The notes under the pieces are model-generated. The model saw only the letters and a program-made list of their open reading frames with translations, made no database searches and had not been told where the DNA came from. A DNA stretch of 64,000 nt from CAVVYV01 sp963752585 (GTDB lineage Bacteria; Actinomycetota; Thermoleophilia; Solirubrobacterales; 70-9). The stretch lies in the NCBI GenBank assembly GCA_963752585.1, contig CAVVYV010000004.1, forward strand, positions 372,001-436,000, in the 5' to 3' direction. The first letter of the stretch is position 1. Each line of letters starts with the position of its first letter. Both the position numbers and the translations under genes were made by a program. Shown here in pieces: positions 28,502 through 37,521 of the stretch.

Positions 28502-30956
28502 GCCCCCGGACTCGGCCCGCTGCGTGATCATCGGCGGCGGGGTGGGGGGAACCTCGATCGCCTACCACCTGGCGAAGCTCGGCTGGGACGACGTCGTCCT
28601 CCTCGAGCGCTCCCAGCTCACCTCGGGCTCGACCTTCCACTCGGCGGGCCTGGTCGGCCAGCTCCGCGGCTCGGTCTCCCTGACGAAGATGATGATGCAC
28701 TCGGTCGAGCTCTACCGGCGGCTCGGGGACGAGTCGGAGTTCGACCCGGGCTGGGTCGAGTGCGGGGGCCTTCGCCTCGCCTCGAGCGAGGAGAGGATGG
28801 AGGAGCTTCGCCGCCAGGCGGGCTGGGCGAAGACCTTCGGCCTGCCGCTCGAGATCATCTCCGCGAAGGAAGCCGAGGAGATGTTCCCGTTGATGTCGAC
28901 CGACGGCGTCCTCGGCGCTGCCTGGCTGCCGACCGACGGCTATCTCGACCCGGCCCAGCTCACCAACGCGCTCGCCGACGGAGCCCGCCAGGCCGGCTGC
29001 CGCACCTTCACCTCGACCCGGGTGACCGGGATCGCGGTCGCCGACGGCCGGGTCAAGGGGGTGAGCACCGAGCGCGGCGAGATCGAGGCCGAGATCGTCG
29101 TCAACGCCGGGGGTATGTACGGGGCGGAGATCGGCCGGATGGCCGGGGTCCGGGTCCCGGTGATCCCGATGTCGCATCAGTACCTGGTCACCCAGCCGTT
29201 CCGCGAGCGCGACCCCGCCAACCCCCTGCCCACCCTGCGCGATCCCGACCTGTTGATCTACTTCCGCGAGGACGGCGGCGGCCTGGTGATGGGCGGCTAT
29301 GAGCGCCAGAGCGAGCCAGCCTTCCTCCCGGACGGGGTCGGCGGGCTTGACCGGATCCCATCCGACTTCAACGGTCGCCTGCTCGAGGAGGACTGGGACC
29401 GGTTCGAGGAGATCACCGAGAACTCGAAGCGGCGGGTTCCGGCGATGGACGAGGTGACGATCACGAAGCTGATCAACGGGCCCGAGGGGTTCACCCCCGA
29501 CAACGAGTTCTGCCTCGGCGAGACCGAGGTCCAGGGCTTCTTCGTCGCCGCCGGGTTCTGTGCCCACGGCCTCGCCGGGGCCGGGGGAATCGGCAAGGTG
29601 GTGGCCGAGTGGATCGCCGCGGGCGAGCCGAGCCTCGACCTCTGGGAGATGGACGTCCGGCGCTTCGGAGCCCAGTATCGCTCCCCCGCCTACACCCACG
29701 CCCGGGTCCGGGAGACCTATGAGACCTACTACGACATCCGCTACCCGAACCACGAGCGCGAGGCGGCGAGGCCGCTCCGGGTCTCGGCTGCCAACGCCTG
29801 GCACGGCGATCACGGCGCCGCCTTCGGAGAGAAGTCGGGCTGGGAGCGGGTCAACTGGTACGAGACGAACGCCGCCGCGGGTGACGAGTCTCTGCGCCCC
29901 CGCGGCTGGGCGGGCCAGCATTGGTCGCCTGCGATCGGCGCCGAGCACGTCGCCACCCGGGATGTAGTGGCGATCTTCGACGAGAGCTCCTTCGCGAAGA
30001 TGGAGATCGAGGGGCCCGGCGCCCCCGAGCTGATCGAGCGCCTCTGCGACAACCGGGTCGCACGGGAGCCGGGAAAGATCACCTACACCCAGATGCTCAA
30101 CTCGCGCGGCGGGATCGAGTGCGACTTCACCGTCGCCCGGCTCGCCGAGGAGCGCTTCTCGATCGTCACCGGCACCGCCTTCGGCAACCACGACCGGGAG
30201 TGGATCCGCAAGCACCTGCCCGAGGACGGCAGCGCCTCGGTTAACGACACCACCGCGCAGTGGTCCTGCTTCGGGATCTGGGGCCCGCGGGCGCGCGAGG
30301 TCCTCCAGCCGCTGACGCCCCAGGATCTCGGCAACGAGGCGTTTCCATACATGAGCGTGCGCGAGATCACCGTCGGGAACGTGCCGGTCCGCGCTCTCCG
30401 GGTCACCTACGTCGGCGAGCTCGGCTGGGAGCTCTACTGCCCGACCGAGTACGGGCTCGGGCTCTGGCGGACGCTGTGGGAGGAGGGGGTGCCCCGCGGG
30501 ATCGTCGCCGGCGGCTACCGCGCGATCGATTCGATGCGGCTCGAGAAGGGCTACCGGGTCTGGGGCGCCGACATCACCCCGGACGAGACGCCGTACGAGG
30601 GCGGGGTCGGCTTCTGCGTCAAGCTCGACAAGGAGGGCGGCTTCATCGGCCGGGAGGCCCTCGCCGAGGCGAAGGAGCGCGGCCCCCGCACCCGTCTCTG
30701 CTGCCTGCTGCTCGAGGATCCGCGTTCGGTCGCGCTCGGCAACGAGCCGGTTCGGATCGACGGCGAGATCCGCGGCCGGGTCACCACCGGCGGCTATGGC
30801 TACACGGTCGAGCGTTCGATCGCCTATGCCTACCTGCCTCCCGAGCACGCCGAACCGGGGACCGCCGTCGCGGTCGAGATCTTCGGAAGCTGGATCGAGG
30901 GCGAGGTCGCGAAGGAGCCGCTGTTCGATCCCAAGGGCGAGCGGATCCGCGCTTAG
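28485..30956 (+). CDS. Dimethylglycine/sarcosine dehydrogenase-like FAD enzyme with GcvT domain
   Basis: 823 residues, the longest clean gene here. Residues about 12-390 are a DAO-type FAD domain: VIIGGGVGGTSIAYHLAK, then SGSTFHSAGLVGQLR, whose His aligns with the covalent-FAD His of dimethylglycine dehydrogenase. Residues about 430-720 are a GcvT folate-binding domain (WGPRAREVLQPL, RVTYVGELGWELYCP, RAIDSMRLEKGYRVWGADIT), followed by a GcvT C-terminal barrel (VTTGGYGYTVERSIAYAYLP). The family oxidatively demethylates N-methyl amines and passes formaldehyde to tetrahydrofolate. Start GTG lies inside the kinase gene (17-base overlap). The substrate is inferred only by family. Confidence 0.9.
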   Translation: MARRTEPPDSARCVIIGGGVGGTSIAYHLAKLGWDDVVLLERSQLTSGSTFHSAGLVGQLRGSVSLTKMMMHSVELYRRLGDESEFDPGWVECGGLRLASSEERMEELRRQAGWAKTFGLPLEIISAKEAEEMFPLMSTDGVLGAAWLPTDGYLDPAQLTNALADGARQAGCRTFTSTRVTGIAVADGRVKGVSTERGEIEAEIVVNAGGMYGAEIGRMAGVRVPVIPMSHQYLVTQPFRERDPANPLPTLRDPDLLIYFREDGGGLVMGGYERQSEPAFLPDGVGGLDRIPSDFNGRLLEEDWDRFEEITENSKRRVPAMDEVTITKLINGPEGFTPDNEFCLGETEVQGFFVAAGFCAHGLAGAGGIGKVVAEWIAAGEPSLDLWEMDVRRFGAQYRSPAYTHARVRETYETYYDIRYPNHEREAARPLRVSAANAWHGDHGAAFGEKSGWERVNWYETNAAAGDESLRPRGWAGQHWSPAIGAEHVATRDVVAIFDESSFAKMEIEGPGAPELIERLCDNRVAREPGKITYTQMLNSRGGIECDFTVARLAEERFSIVTGTAFGNHDREWIRKHLPEDGSASVNDTTAQWSCFGIWGPRAREVLQPLTPQDLGNEAFPYMSVREITVGNVPVRALRVTYVGELGWELYCPTEYGLGLWRTLWEEGVPRGIVAGGYRAIDSMRLEKGYRVWGADITPDETPYEGGVGFCVKLDKEGGFIGREALAEAKERGPRTRLCCLLLEDPRSVALGNEPVRIDGEIRGRVTTGGYGYTVERSIAYAYLPPEHAEPGTAVAVEIFGSWIEGEVAKEPLFDPKGERIRA

Positions 30957-30987
30957 ACGACTAGCGCCGGCGGCCGGCCGTGCACGC

Positions 30988-31359
30988 CTAGAGCTCGGCG
31001 ATCGCCTCTTCGACCGAGGGACGGACCGGGATCGCCTCGTCCACCCCCATCACCGAGAGGATCCGGACGATCTGGGAGCTGCCCGAGGCGATCACGAGCC
31101 CGTGCTCGTCGCCGTTCGCGCGCTGGGCCTCGCGGCCGAGGAGCAGCGCTCGGACGCCGCTCGAATCGATGAACTCGCAGTCGGTGAGGTCGACCACGAT
31201 CCCGTCGTCGCTCTCGGCGACACCGCGATTGAGCTCTGCCCGGAGCTCCTCCTCGTGGGAGATGTCCAGCTCGCCGCGAACGTGGACGATGAAGATTCCG
31301 TCGGGGTCGCGCTCCGAGGCGATCTCAAAGACGGGAGTGTCGGCTGACCCTTTTTGCAT
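30988..31359 (-). CDS. STAS-domain anti-anti-sigma factor
   Basis: 123 residues of the SpoIIAA/RsbV type: FIVHVRGELDISHEEELRAE, GIVVDLTDCEFIDSSGVRAL (the Ser of DSSG is the regulatory phosphosite) and a C-terminal helix. Dephosphorylated STAS proteins bind anti-sigma kinases. SD AAGGA precedes the ATG at 31359. The gene is a single unit, convergent with the FAD enzyme gene. The window also has a SpoIIE-type phosphatase and an RsbW-like kinase, the two enzyme types that act on such proteins. Confidence 0.88.
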   Translation of the reverse strand: MQKGSADTPVFEIASERDPDGIFIVHVRGELDISHEEELRAELNRGVAESDDGIVVDLTDCEFIDSSGVRALLLGREAQRANGDEHGLVIASGSSQIVRILSVMGVDEAIPVRPSVEEAIAEL

Positions 31360-31472
31360 GCAACGTCCTTCGATCGCTCACCCAAAGTGGTGCTCGAGGT
31401 CGAAGTTCGCCTCCCCCTTGCTGGTGAGTGAGGAGCCGCGCCATCTTAACTCCACCCGTCTGGTGGAGCGGA

Positions 31473-33891
31473 TCAGCCCACCGCGGGCATCGGCTCGCGC
31501 AGCAGGGCCTCGACCTCGTCGGCGGGGATCGGCTCGGAGAAGAGGAAGCCCTGGGCAAACCCGCAGCCGAGCGCGCGGGTGGCGAGAAGCTGGTCGCGCG
31601 TCTCGACGCCCTCGGCGACGACCGCGATCCCGAGCGCGGAGGCCATCTCGGTGACCGCGCGGACGATCGCCGCGTCCTCGGATGCCGTCGGCGAGGTTCT
31701 CGACGAAGGAGCGGTCGAGCTTGATCCCGGAGAGCGGCAGCCGCTTGAGGTAGCCGAGCGAGGAGAAGCCGATCCCGAAATCGTCGAGGATGAGGTGGAC
31801 CCCGAGGGCGCGGAGCGCGTTGAGGCTGCGCTCGACCGTCTCGATGTCCTCGAGCAGGGTGCTCTCGGTCAGCTCGAGGTGGAGGCTCGCCGGGTCGATC
31901 CCGCTGGTGTTGACCGCGCGAGTCACGGCGTCGAGCAGTCCCGGGTCGGCGAGTTGGCGGACCGAGAGATTGACCGCCACCGAGACCGGGGCGGCGTCGG
32001 GATCGAGCGCCTGCCACTCGGCGGCCTGGCGGCACGCTTCCTCGAGCACCCAGGTGCCGATCGGGACGATCAGGCGGGATTCCTCGGCCACCGGGATGAA
32101 CCCCGCCGGGCCGATCAGGCCACGATCGGGATGGCGCCAGCGAAGCAGCGCCTCGAGCGCGGCGATCGAGCCGTCGCTGAGGGCGACGAGCGGCTGGTAG
32201 TGCAGCTCCAGCTCCCCGCGCTGGAGGGCGCGGCGGAGGTCGTTCTCGGTCTGCATGTGCTCGATCACGCGTGAGCGCATCACCTCGTCGAAGATCTCGT
32301 AGCCGCCCCGCCCCCGTTCCTTCGCCCGGTAGAGGGCGGCGTCGGCGTCGCGGATCAGTGACTCCGGATCCTCATGGCCGCTGCCGGTCGAGATCCCGAT
32401 GCTGGCGCTGACGAAGTGCTCGCGCCGGCGAAGGATGAAGGGCGTGGTGAGCGCCTCAGCGACCCGCTCCGCGACCCGAGTCGCGTCTCGCTCGTTCGAG
32501 ATGTCCTCGACGAGGACGGCGAACTCGTCGCCGCCGAAACGGGCGACGGTGTCGCCGGGGCGGAGCGCCTGCTCCAGCCGGGGGGCAACCGCGGCGAGGA
32601 GCTCGTCCCCCGCGGCGTGGCCGAGGCCGTCGTTGACGAGCTTGAACTGGTCGAGGTCGAGGAAGAGGACCGCGACGTCGTCCGCGTGCCGGCTGGCATG
32701 GGCGAGGGCATGCTCGAGCCGGTCGAGGAAGAGGTTTCGGTTGGGGAGGCCGGTGAGCGGATCGTGGAGGGCCTCGTGGCGAGTCTGCTCTTCGGAGCTG
32801 CGCCGCTCGATCGCGTTCGCGAGGACGTTCGCGATCGCCTGGATGAAGCTGACGTCCTGGGGGCTGAACTCGCGGACGGCGCGATGCTGGACCCCGAGGA
32901 CGCCGTAGGGCTGGCCCTTGGCGCGGATCATCACCGTCGCCCCGCTGAGCGCGCCGTACTCGTCGGCCATGCGCGACTTTGCGAACCGGTTCTCGTAGTG
33001 CCAGTCGGTGACCACCGCCGCGGTTCCGGTGGCGAGCGTGTAGCCGGACTGCGAGCCGAAGCGGGCCGGGACGGTGGCGGCGCCGATGTGCTCCTCGCGG
33101 AGGCCGGTGGCGGCGACGATCAGGAGCTCCTCGCCCCCCGGCTGCAGCTTCAGCACTCCCGCGATGTCCACCTCAAGAACGCGACAGAGGAGCTCGGTCG
33201 CCTCGCGCTGGAGGCGTCCGGTCGGAGCGCCGGAGAGGGCGAGCTGGCCGAACCGGGCGACCTCGAGCTGCTGGCGGGCCTGCATGCTGCTGGTCGCCTC
33301 GGACTTGTGCAGGGCCTGCGCCGTTTCGGCCAGCTCGCCGCGGCGGCGCGCCTCGTTCTGGGACTCCCAGGAGCTGAGCAGGGCGGCGCAGAGCAGGGCG
33401 AAGGCGCCGAAGCCGCTGTAGAGCAAGCCGCCACCGACGGCGAAGGCGATCGTCACGAACGCCGTGAGGTCGACGATCCCGAGCAGGACGGTGATCCGGA
33501 GCGGGTACGACAGCGAGCCGAAGAGGAAGGGCAGGATCAGAAGGAGCGCGTATGCGCTTCGCGAGCCGCCGTCAAGGGCGGCGCAGGCGGCGATCAGAAG
33601 CACGTCCGCGGTTGACCAGCTGAAGAAGAAGGCCTCCCGCCAGCGGCTGCGGATGATCCGCTCAGTCGGGAGCCAGCTGACCAGGGGGACGGTGAGCAGG
33701 CCGCCGCCGACCAGCGCCAGGATCAGGCCGCGGTTTGGCCCGTCCCAGGTGAGCAGGGCGTAAGCGATTCCACCGAGGCAGACGATCACGGTCAGCCAGA
33801 TGCCGACCCTGACCGAGGCAAGCCGAAGCTGAATGTCCTGCTCGGACACGTCGTAGACCGGCGCCGGACTTTCAGTCCTCTCCTCGTTCAA
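31473..33891 (-). CDS. Membrane GAF-GGDEF-EAL c-di-GMP turnover protein (one frame break)
   Basis: About 806 residues. Around six membrane helices (residues about 25-190, e.g. VGIWLTVIVCLGGIAYALL) are followed by a GAF domain (EDVAGVLK-type start, TLATGTAAVVTDWHYENRF), then GGDEF with intact FGGDEF and an RPGD inhibitory site five residues before it, and EAL with EALLRWRHPDRG and DDFGIGFSSLGYLKRLPL. Both active-site signatures look intact, so it may be bifunctional. A frame change near 31683 gives the C-terminus VVAEGVETRDQLLATRALGC and a stop at 31473. The start is uncertain: TTG 33891 has GGGGAAG upstream. Confidence 0.85.
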
Positions 33892-33895
33892 GACC

Positions 33896-33925
33896 GCTTC
33901 CCCAATCGCTGCTTCCCCAATTGCT
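33896..33925. repeat. Tandem 15-bp direct repeat at the GGDEF-EAL gene start
   Basis: GCTTCCCCAATCGCT at 33896-33910 is followed immediately by GCTTCCCCAATTGCT. It lies between the divergent GGDEF-EAL and SnoaL-like genes. It could be a pair of protein-binding sites or a local duplication. Confidence 0.6.
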
Positions 33926-33993
33926 CCGATAGGTTGCCCGCCGGGCCTGTATGCGTCATCGGCACTTGTGGGGAGATACTGAAAGTCAGACAG

Positions 33994-34452
33994 ATGTATG
34001 AGAAGCAAGACGTAGAGGCGCTCGAGCGGCAGTTCAACACCGCGATGGAGGAGGCGGACACCGGCTCCTCCCTCGACGCGGTGAAGCGAATCTACGACGA
34101 GCTCGACAGCGGCTCCGAGGGCCTCCCGGCCCTGCTCCATCCTGACTTCGAGCTCCACATGCACACGGTCTTCCTCGACGGCAAGGCCTACCGCGGGGTG
34201 CGCGGCTTCGGCAACTGGCGGCGGGACATGGGAGAGCTCTTCGAGGAGGATCGCTTCCAGCCGGTCGGCCTGCGGTTCGCTGGCCGCGAGCGCTGGGTGG
34301 TTCTCGGACGCTTCCACTTCAAGGGCGCCGAGGAGGGAGACGAGCTCGACGTTCCCCTCGCCCACGTGGTCGAGCAGCGCGACCGGAAGCTCGCCCGGAT
34401 GACCGCCTACACCGAGATCTCCGAGGCGCTCGCCGCGGTCGGGCTTCACTAA
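33994..34452 (+). CDS. NTF2/SnoaL-like protein
   Basis: About 152 residues from ATG 33994. The central part (LPALLHPDFELHMHTVFLDG, RGVRGFGNWRRDMGELFEED, then RWVVLGRFHFKG and AHVVEQRDRKLARMTAYTE) has the SnoaL/NTF2 cone-fold pattern: short helices, then a strand-rich half ending in a shape-defining Tyr-Thr. These proteins can be small enzymes or ligand-binding partners; no catalytic residues can be assigned. A longer start at TTG 33934 is possible but the extra residues are not typical. Confidence 0.7.
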   Translation: MYEKQDVEALERQFNTAMEEADTGSSLDAVKRIYDELDSGSEGLPALLHPDFELHMHTVFLDGKAYRGVRGFGNWRRDMGELFEEDRFQPVGLRFAGRERWVVLGRFHFKGAEEGDELDVPLAHVVEQRDRKLARMTAYTEISEALAAVGLH

Positions 34453-34455
34453 ACT

Positions 34456-34516
34456 AAACGGGTTGCCCGCTCCTACATAACGGGTTGCTCCTCGGCTTCG
34501 CCTGCGGAGCACCCTC
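34456..34516 (+). repeat. Dispersed palindromic repeat, copy A
   Basis: Contains ACGGGTTG twice, then GGGTTGCTCC (34482-34491) and GGAGCACCC (34506-34514), which can pair as a hairpin. The same order of elements occurs inverted at 36721-36771. It lies in the 116-base convergent gap after the SnoaL-like gene and may act as a terminator. Confidence 0.65.
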
Positions 34517-34568
34517 GCGCGAACGGGGCGCCGGGCCCCGGTCGCGTGGTGATGTACGGAGGCGCGCT

Positions 34569-35114
34569 CTAGCTCGAGCTGCCCGAGGGGGCGGGAGCCG
34601 GGATCACGAAGCCCTGGCTCTGGTTGTCGCCCTCGTTCTCGCCCCTCTCTCTGAGAGCGGGCGGTGGCCCGCCGGGTCCGCACCCAGGGCCGCCGATCGG
34701 ACCCGGCACGTCCTGGAGGTCCTCCGGCAGCTTGTCCTTGCAGGCCTCGTGGGCCTTGTTCATCTCCTCGCGCATCCGCTCCATCTCCTCGCGCGAGGGT
34801 GGCTCCGGCGGGTTCTCCGGGTCGAACCTCGGACGCTCCGGAGGCTCCACGCCCTGTTCCTCCAGGCAGGCGCGGAAGTCCTCGAGCTTCTGACGGTCCT
34901 CCTCCGAGAGGTTCTCGCCGAGCGGCCCGGGGGGACCGACCGCGATGTGGACGCTGGCCTCCCTCGAGCCGCCGCCGCTGCCGGCATTGCCGTTGTCGTC
35001 CTTCGCGGCCAGCGAGATCGCCGCGAAGCCGGCGGCGGTGATCGCCGCGGCTGCCAGCGAGAGGCCGATCGGCCCGAGGCGCCTGACGATCGCGCCGCTT
35101 CGCTTCCTCTTCAT
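34569..35114 (-). CDS. Secreted or membrane-anchored Pro/Glu-rich protein of unknown function
   Basis: 181 residues from ATG 35114 (AAGGAG at 5 bases). The basic N-terminus KRKRSGAIVRRLG precedes a hydrophobic segment (about residues 16-36), so it is exported or anchored. Beyond it are a Gly/Ser linker, then a charged helical region with three Cys (FRACLEEQG, HEACKDKLP, GGPGCGPGG) and a Pro/Gly-rich tail. No family is recognised. It follows the histidine kinase gene on the same strand (86-base gap), so it may be the output or a sensor partner of that two-component system. Confidence 0.65.
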   Translation of the reverse strand: MKRKRSGAIVRRLGPIGLSLAAAAITAAGFAAISLAAKDDNGNAGSGGGSREASVHIAVGPPGPLGENLSEEDRQKLEDFRACLEEQGVEPPERPRFDPENPPEPPSREEMERMREEMNKAHEACKDKLPEDLQDVPGPIGGPGCGPGGPPPALRERGENEGDNQSQGFVIPAPAPSGSSS

Positions 35115-35199
35115 CACCACTCCTTCGGTTTCGCATCCCGGTCTCGCCGGGCTCGACGCAGATCAAGCCAGGCGAGCCTGAGAGCGGCCTGAGATCGCC

Positions 35200-36695
35200 C
35201 TAAGAAAGGTCTTGAAGGTCGGATTCCACCGGGAGCTCGAGGCTGACGAGCGCGCCGCCCCCGTTCGCGTTCGCCGCCCTCGCGGTGCCCCCGTGCTCCT
35301 CGGCCACCCGCTGGACGATCGCGAGGCCCAGCCCCGAGCCCGGCTTGCCGCGCGCCTCGTCCGAGCGCCAGAAGCGATCGAACACCAGGGGCAGGTCCTC
35401 CTCGGAGAACCCGGGACCGTGGTCGCGGATCGCCACCCGGCCGCCGGCGACCTCGATCTCCACCGTGTCCCCGGGGTGGCTCCACTTGCAGGCGTTGTCG
35501 AGCATGTTGGAGATCGCCCGCCCCAGACGCTGGCGGTCGCCCCGAACCAGGGACGGGGAGATTCGCTCCTCGAAGTGAAGCTCCCGGGCCCGCCGCCGGG
35601 AGCGCTCGACCGCGTCGCGAGCGAGCTCGTCCAGGGCGACGTCCTCGCGAACGGCACCGCCGTCCTGGCCCGGCAGGCGGGCGAGCTCGACCACGTCGGC
35701 GACCAGCTCGGTCATCTCCTCGAGCTCGTCGGTGAGGTCGCCGACCAGCCGCTCGCGCTCGGCGGGGTCGATCCGCTCCCGGCGACCGAGAGTCTCGATG
35801 TTGGTGCGCAGGGTCGCCAGCGGCGTCCGCAGCTCGTGCGAGGCGTCGGCGACGAGCCGGCGCTGGGCGGACTCGGAGCGCTCGAGCGCCGCCATCATCT
35901 CGTTGAAGCTCGCCGCCAGCCGGCCGAGCTCGTCGCCGCCCCGGACCTCGATGCGCCGGGTCAGGTCGTGCGTCCGCGCCACATCCTCCGCCGCGTCGGA
36001 GACCTCGCCGGCCGGCGCGAGGGCGGCGCGCGCCACGACCGGTCCGAGCGCGGCGGCGAGGGCGATGCCGCCGGCGCTGACCAGGAACAGGATCACGACC
36101 AGGTTGGAGAGGGTGTCGTTGGTGGGCTCGAGCGAGCTCGCGAGCTGGAGGGCGGCGCCCTTGACCAGGGGCTGGGTGAGGACCCGCAGGGTGGTGCCGC
36201 CCCCGATGTCGACGTCCTCGAAGCTCGGGCTCCCCGGCCTCCTCCGCCACCTCCTGGGCGGTGGCGGAAACGGGGATCCTGATCGAGGAGCCGGGTCCCG
36301 GGATCGCGGTGCCGTCCGCGCCGATGATCTGCCCGATCGCCGGGGCCGCGCCCGGGGAGGGGGGCGGCAGCGCGAGGATCCGATCAGGCTCGGTGGTGCC
36401 TCCCGGCGGCGACGGCGGCGCATCTCCAGGCGGCCCACCCTGACCGGGCGGCGCCTCGGCCCGGGCGACGATCCCACCGAGGGCGCCCGGCGGCACCGCT
36501 CCGCTCGGATCGAGCGCCTGGGTGAAGATCGCCCTCGAGGCGGGCCATCGTCCCGTCGGCCTGGCCGCGAAGGTCGTCGTCGACCTGGTCGCGAAGCTGG
36601 TCCCGGACCAGCGCGTAGACGATCACCGACGCGAGGACGACGGTGAGCGCGACCGCGGCTCCCGAGAGCAGGGCGAGGCGGCGGCGAAGGCTCAC
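35200..36695 (-). CDS. Sensor histidine kinase, MprB-like (two frame breaks)
   Basis: About 498 residues. The N-terminal membrane helix (LALLSGAAVALTVVLASVIV) is followed by an extracytoplasmic Pro-rich domain that spans frame changes near 36535 and 36235, a second membrane helix (LVVILFLVSAGGIALAAAL) and a HAMP domain. Then DASHELRTPLATLRTN (phospho-acceptor His), N-box MLDNACKWS, IRDHGPGFSEED and GSGLGLAIVQRVAEEHGG. It overlaps the response regulator stop by four bases, so the pair is coupled. It is of the actinobacterial MprB/PrrB type, often an envelope-stress sensor; the actual signal is unknown. Confidence 0.87.
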
Positions 36696-37435
36696 TTGGT
36701 GCGAGGGCGCTCCGATTTGGGAGGGTGCTCCGCAGGAGCAACCCGTCTGATGTCGGAGGAGCGACCCGTTTCACGAAGCGTGTAGCCGACCCCGCGCACG
36801 GTCTGGATCAGCCGCGGCTCGCCGCCGGCCTCGGTCTTCCGGCGCAGGTAGCCGACGTAGACCTCGAGCGAGTTCGAGCGTGGCCCGAAGTCGTAGCCCC
36901 ATACGGCCTCGAAGATCTGCGACCGGGTAAGGACGAGCTTCGGATGCCTGATCAGATGCTCGAGGAGGGCGAACTCGGTCTTGGTCAGCTCCAGCTCCCG
37001 GTTGCCGCGGTGGACCTCGCGGGTGGCCGGGTCGAGAGTGAGGTCGGCGTAGCCGAGCTCGCCGTTGCCGCCGGCCTCTGAGCGTCGAAGCAGGGCGCGG
37101 AGGCGGGCGAGCAGCTCCTCGAGTGCAAACGGCTTGACCACGTAGTCGTCCGCCCCGGCGTCGAGGCCGTCGACCCGGTCCGAGACCGCGTCCCGGGCGG
37201 TCAGCATCAGGACCGGGGTGCGGTCGCCGCGCTCACGCAGCTCCCGGCAGACGGAAAGCCCGTCGCGCTTCGGCATCAGGACGTCGAGGACGACCGCATC
37301 CGGCGGCCCGCCGGAGATCGCGCCGAGGGCCTCCTCGCCGTCGGCGGCCAAGCCGACCTCGTAGCCCTCCAGCTTCAGGGCGCGCTCGAGCGCCCTCCGC
37401 AGCTGGGGCTCGTCGTCGACGACCAGGATTCGCAT
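36692..37435 (-). CDS. OmpR/MprA-type response regulator with repeat-encoded tail
   Basis: 247 residues. Receiver domain: ILVVDDEPQLRRALERAL, phospho-acceptor Asp in AVVLDVLMPKRDG, switch Thr in MLTARD, Lys in YVVKPF. Winged-helix DNA-binding domain: ELTKTEFALLEHLIRHP and VWGYDFGPRSNSLEVYVGYL. Such proteins normally end near GVGYTLRE; here about 25 extra residues (TGRSSDIRRVAPAEHPPKSE and on) are encoded by repeat copy B. It is the first gene of a minus-strand operon with the kinase. The 37436-37521 gap is divergent with the next gene. Confidence 0.92.
   Translation of the reverse strand: MRILVVDDEPQLRRALERALKLEGYEVGLAADGEEALGAISGGPPDAVVLDVLMPKRDGLSVCRELRERGDRTPVLMLTARDAVSDRVDGLDAGADDYVVKPFALEELLARLRALLRRSEAGGNGELGYADLTLDPATREVHRGNRELELTKTEFALLEHLIRHPKLVLTRSQIFEAVWGYDFGPRSNSLEVYVGYLRRKTEAGGEPRLIQTVRGVGYTLRETGRSSDIRRVAPAEHPPKSERPRTK
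36721..36771 (-). repeat. Dispersed palindromic repeat, copy B, inside the response regulator gene
   Basis: Read on the minus strand it has AAACGGGTCGC, CTCCT, ACAT and ACGGGTTGCTCCTGCGGAGC, then ACCCTC: the same elements in the same order as copy A, with small gaps. GGGTTGCTCC and GGAGCACCC form a hairpin. It encodes the last residues of the response regulator. Confidence 0.65.
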
Positions 37436-37521
37436 CCCCCCATCTTCGCGGGAGCGCCTGAGAGAACGCTTAAAGCCCCTGCTCGCGAGCGCCGATATGG
37501 AGGGTGGAGCCGAGGCTCGAA

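Noticed and set aside
28437..30848. 803-codon open frame antisense to the dimethylglycine-dehydrogenase-like gene
   Set aside because: Arg/Asp/Gly/Pro-rich mirror of a GC-rich gene, no family motifs; the plus strand has a full-length well-supported protein.
31378..35166. 1262-codon minus-strand open frame joining the GGDEF-EAL gene with sequence to 35166
   Set aside because: Only the part below about 33891 is coding in that frame; the upper part is antisense to the SnoaL-like gene and in the wrong frame for the secreted-protein gene.
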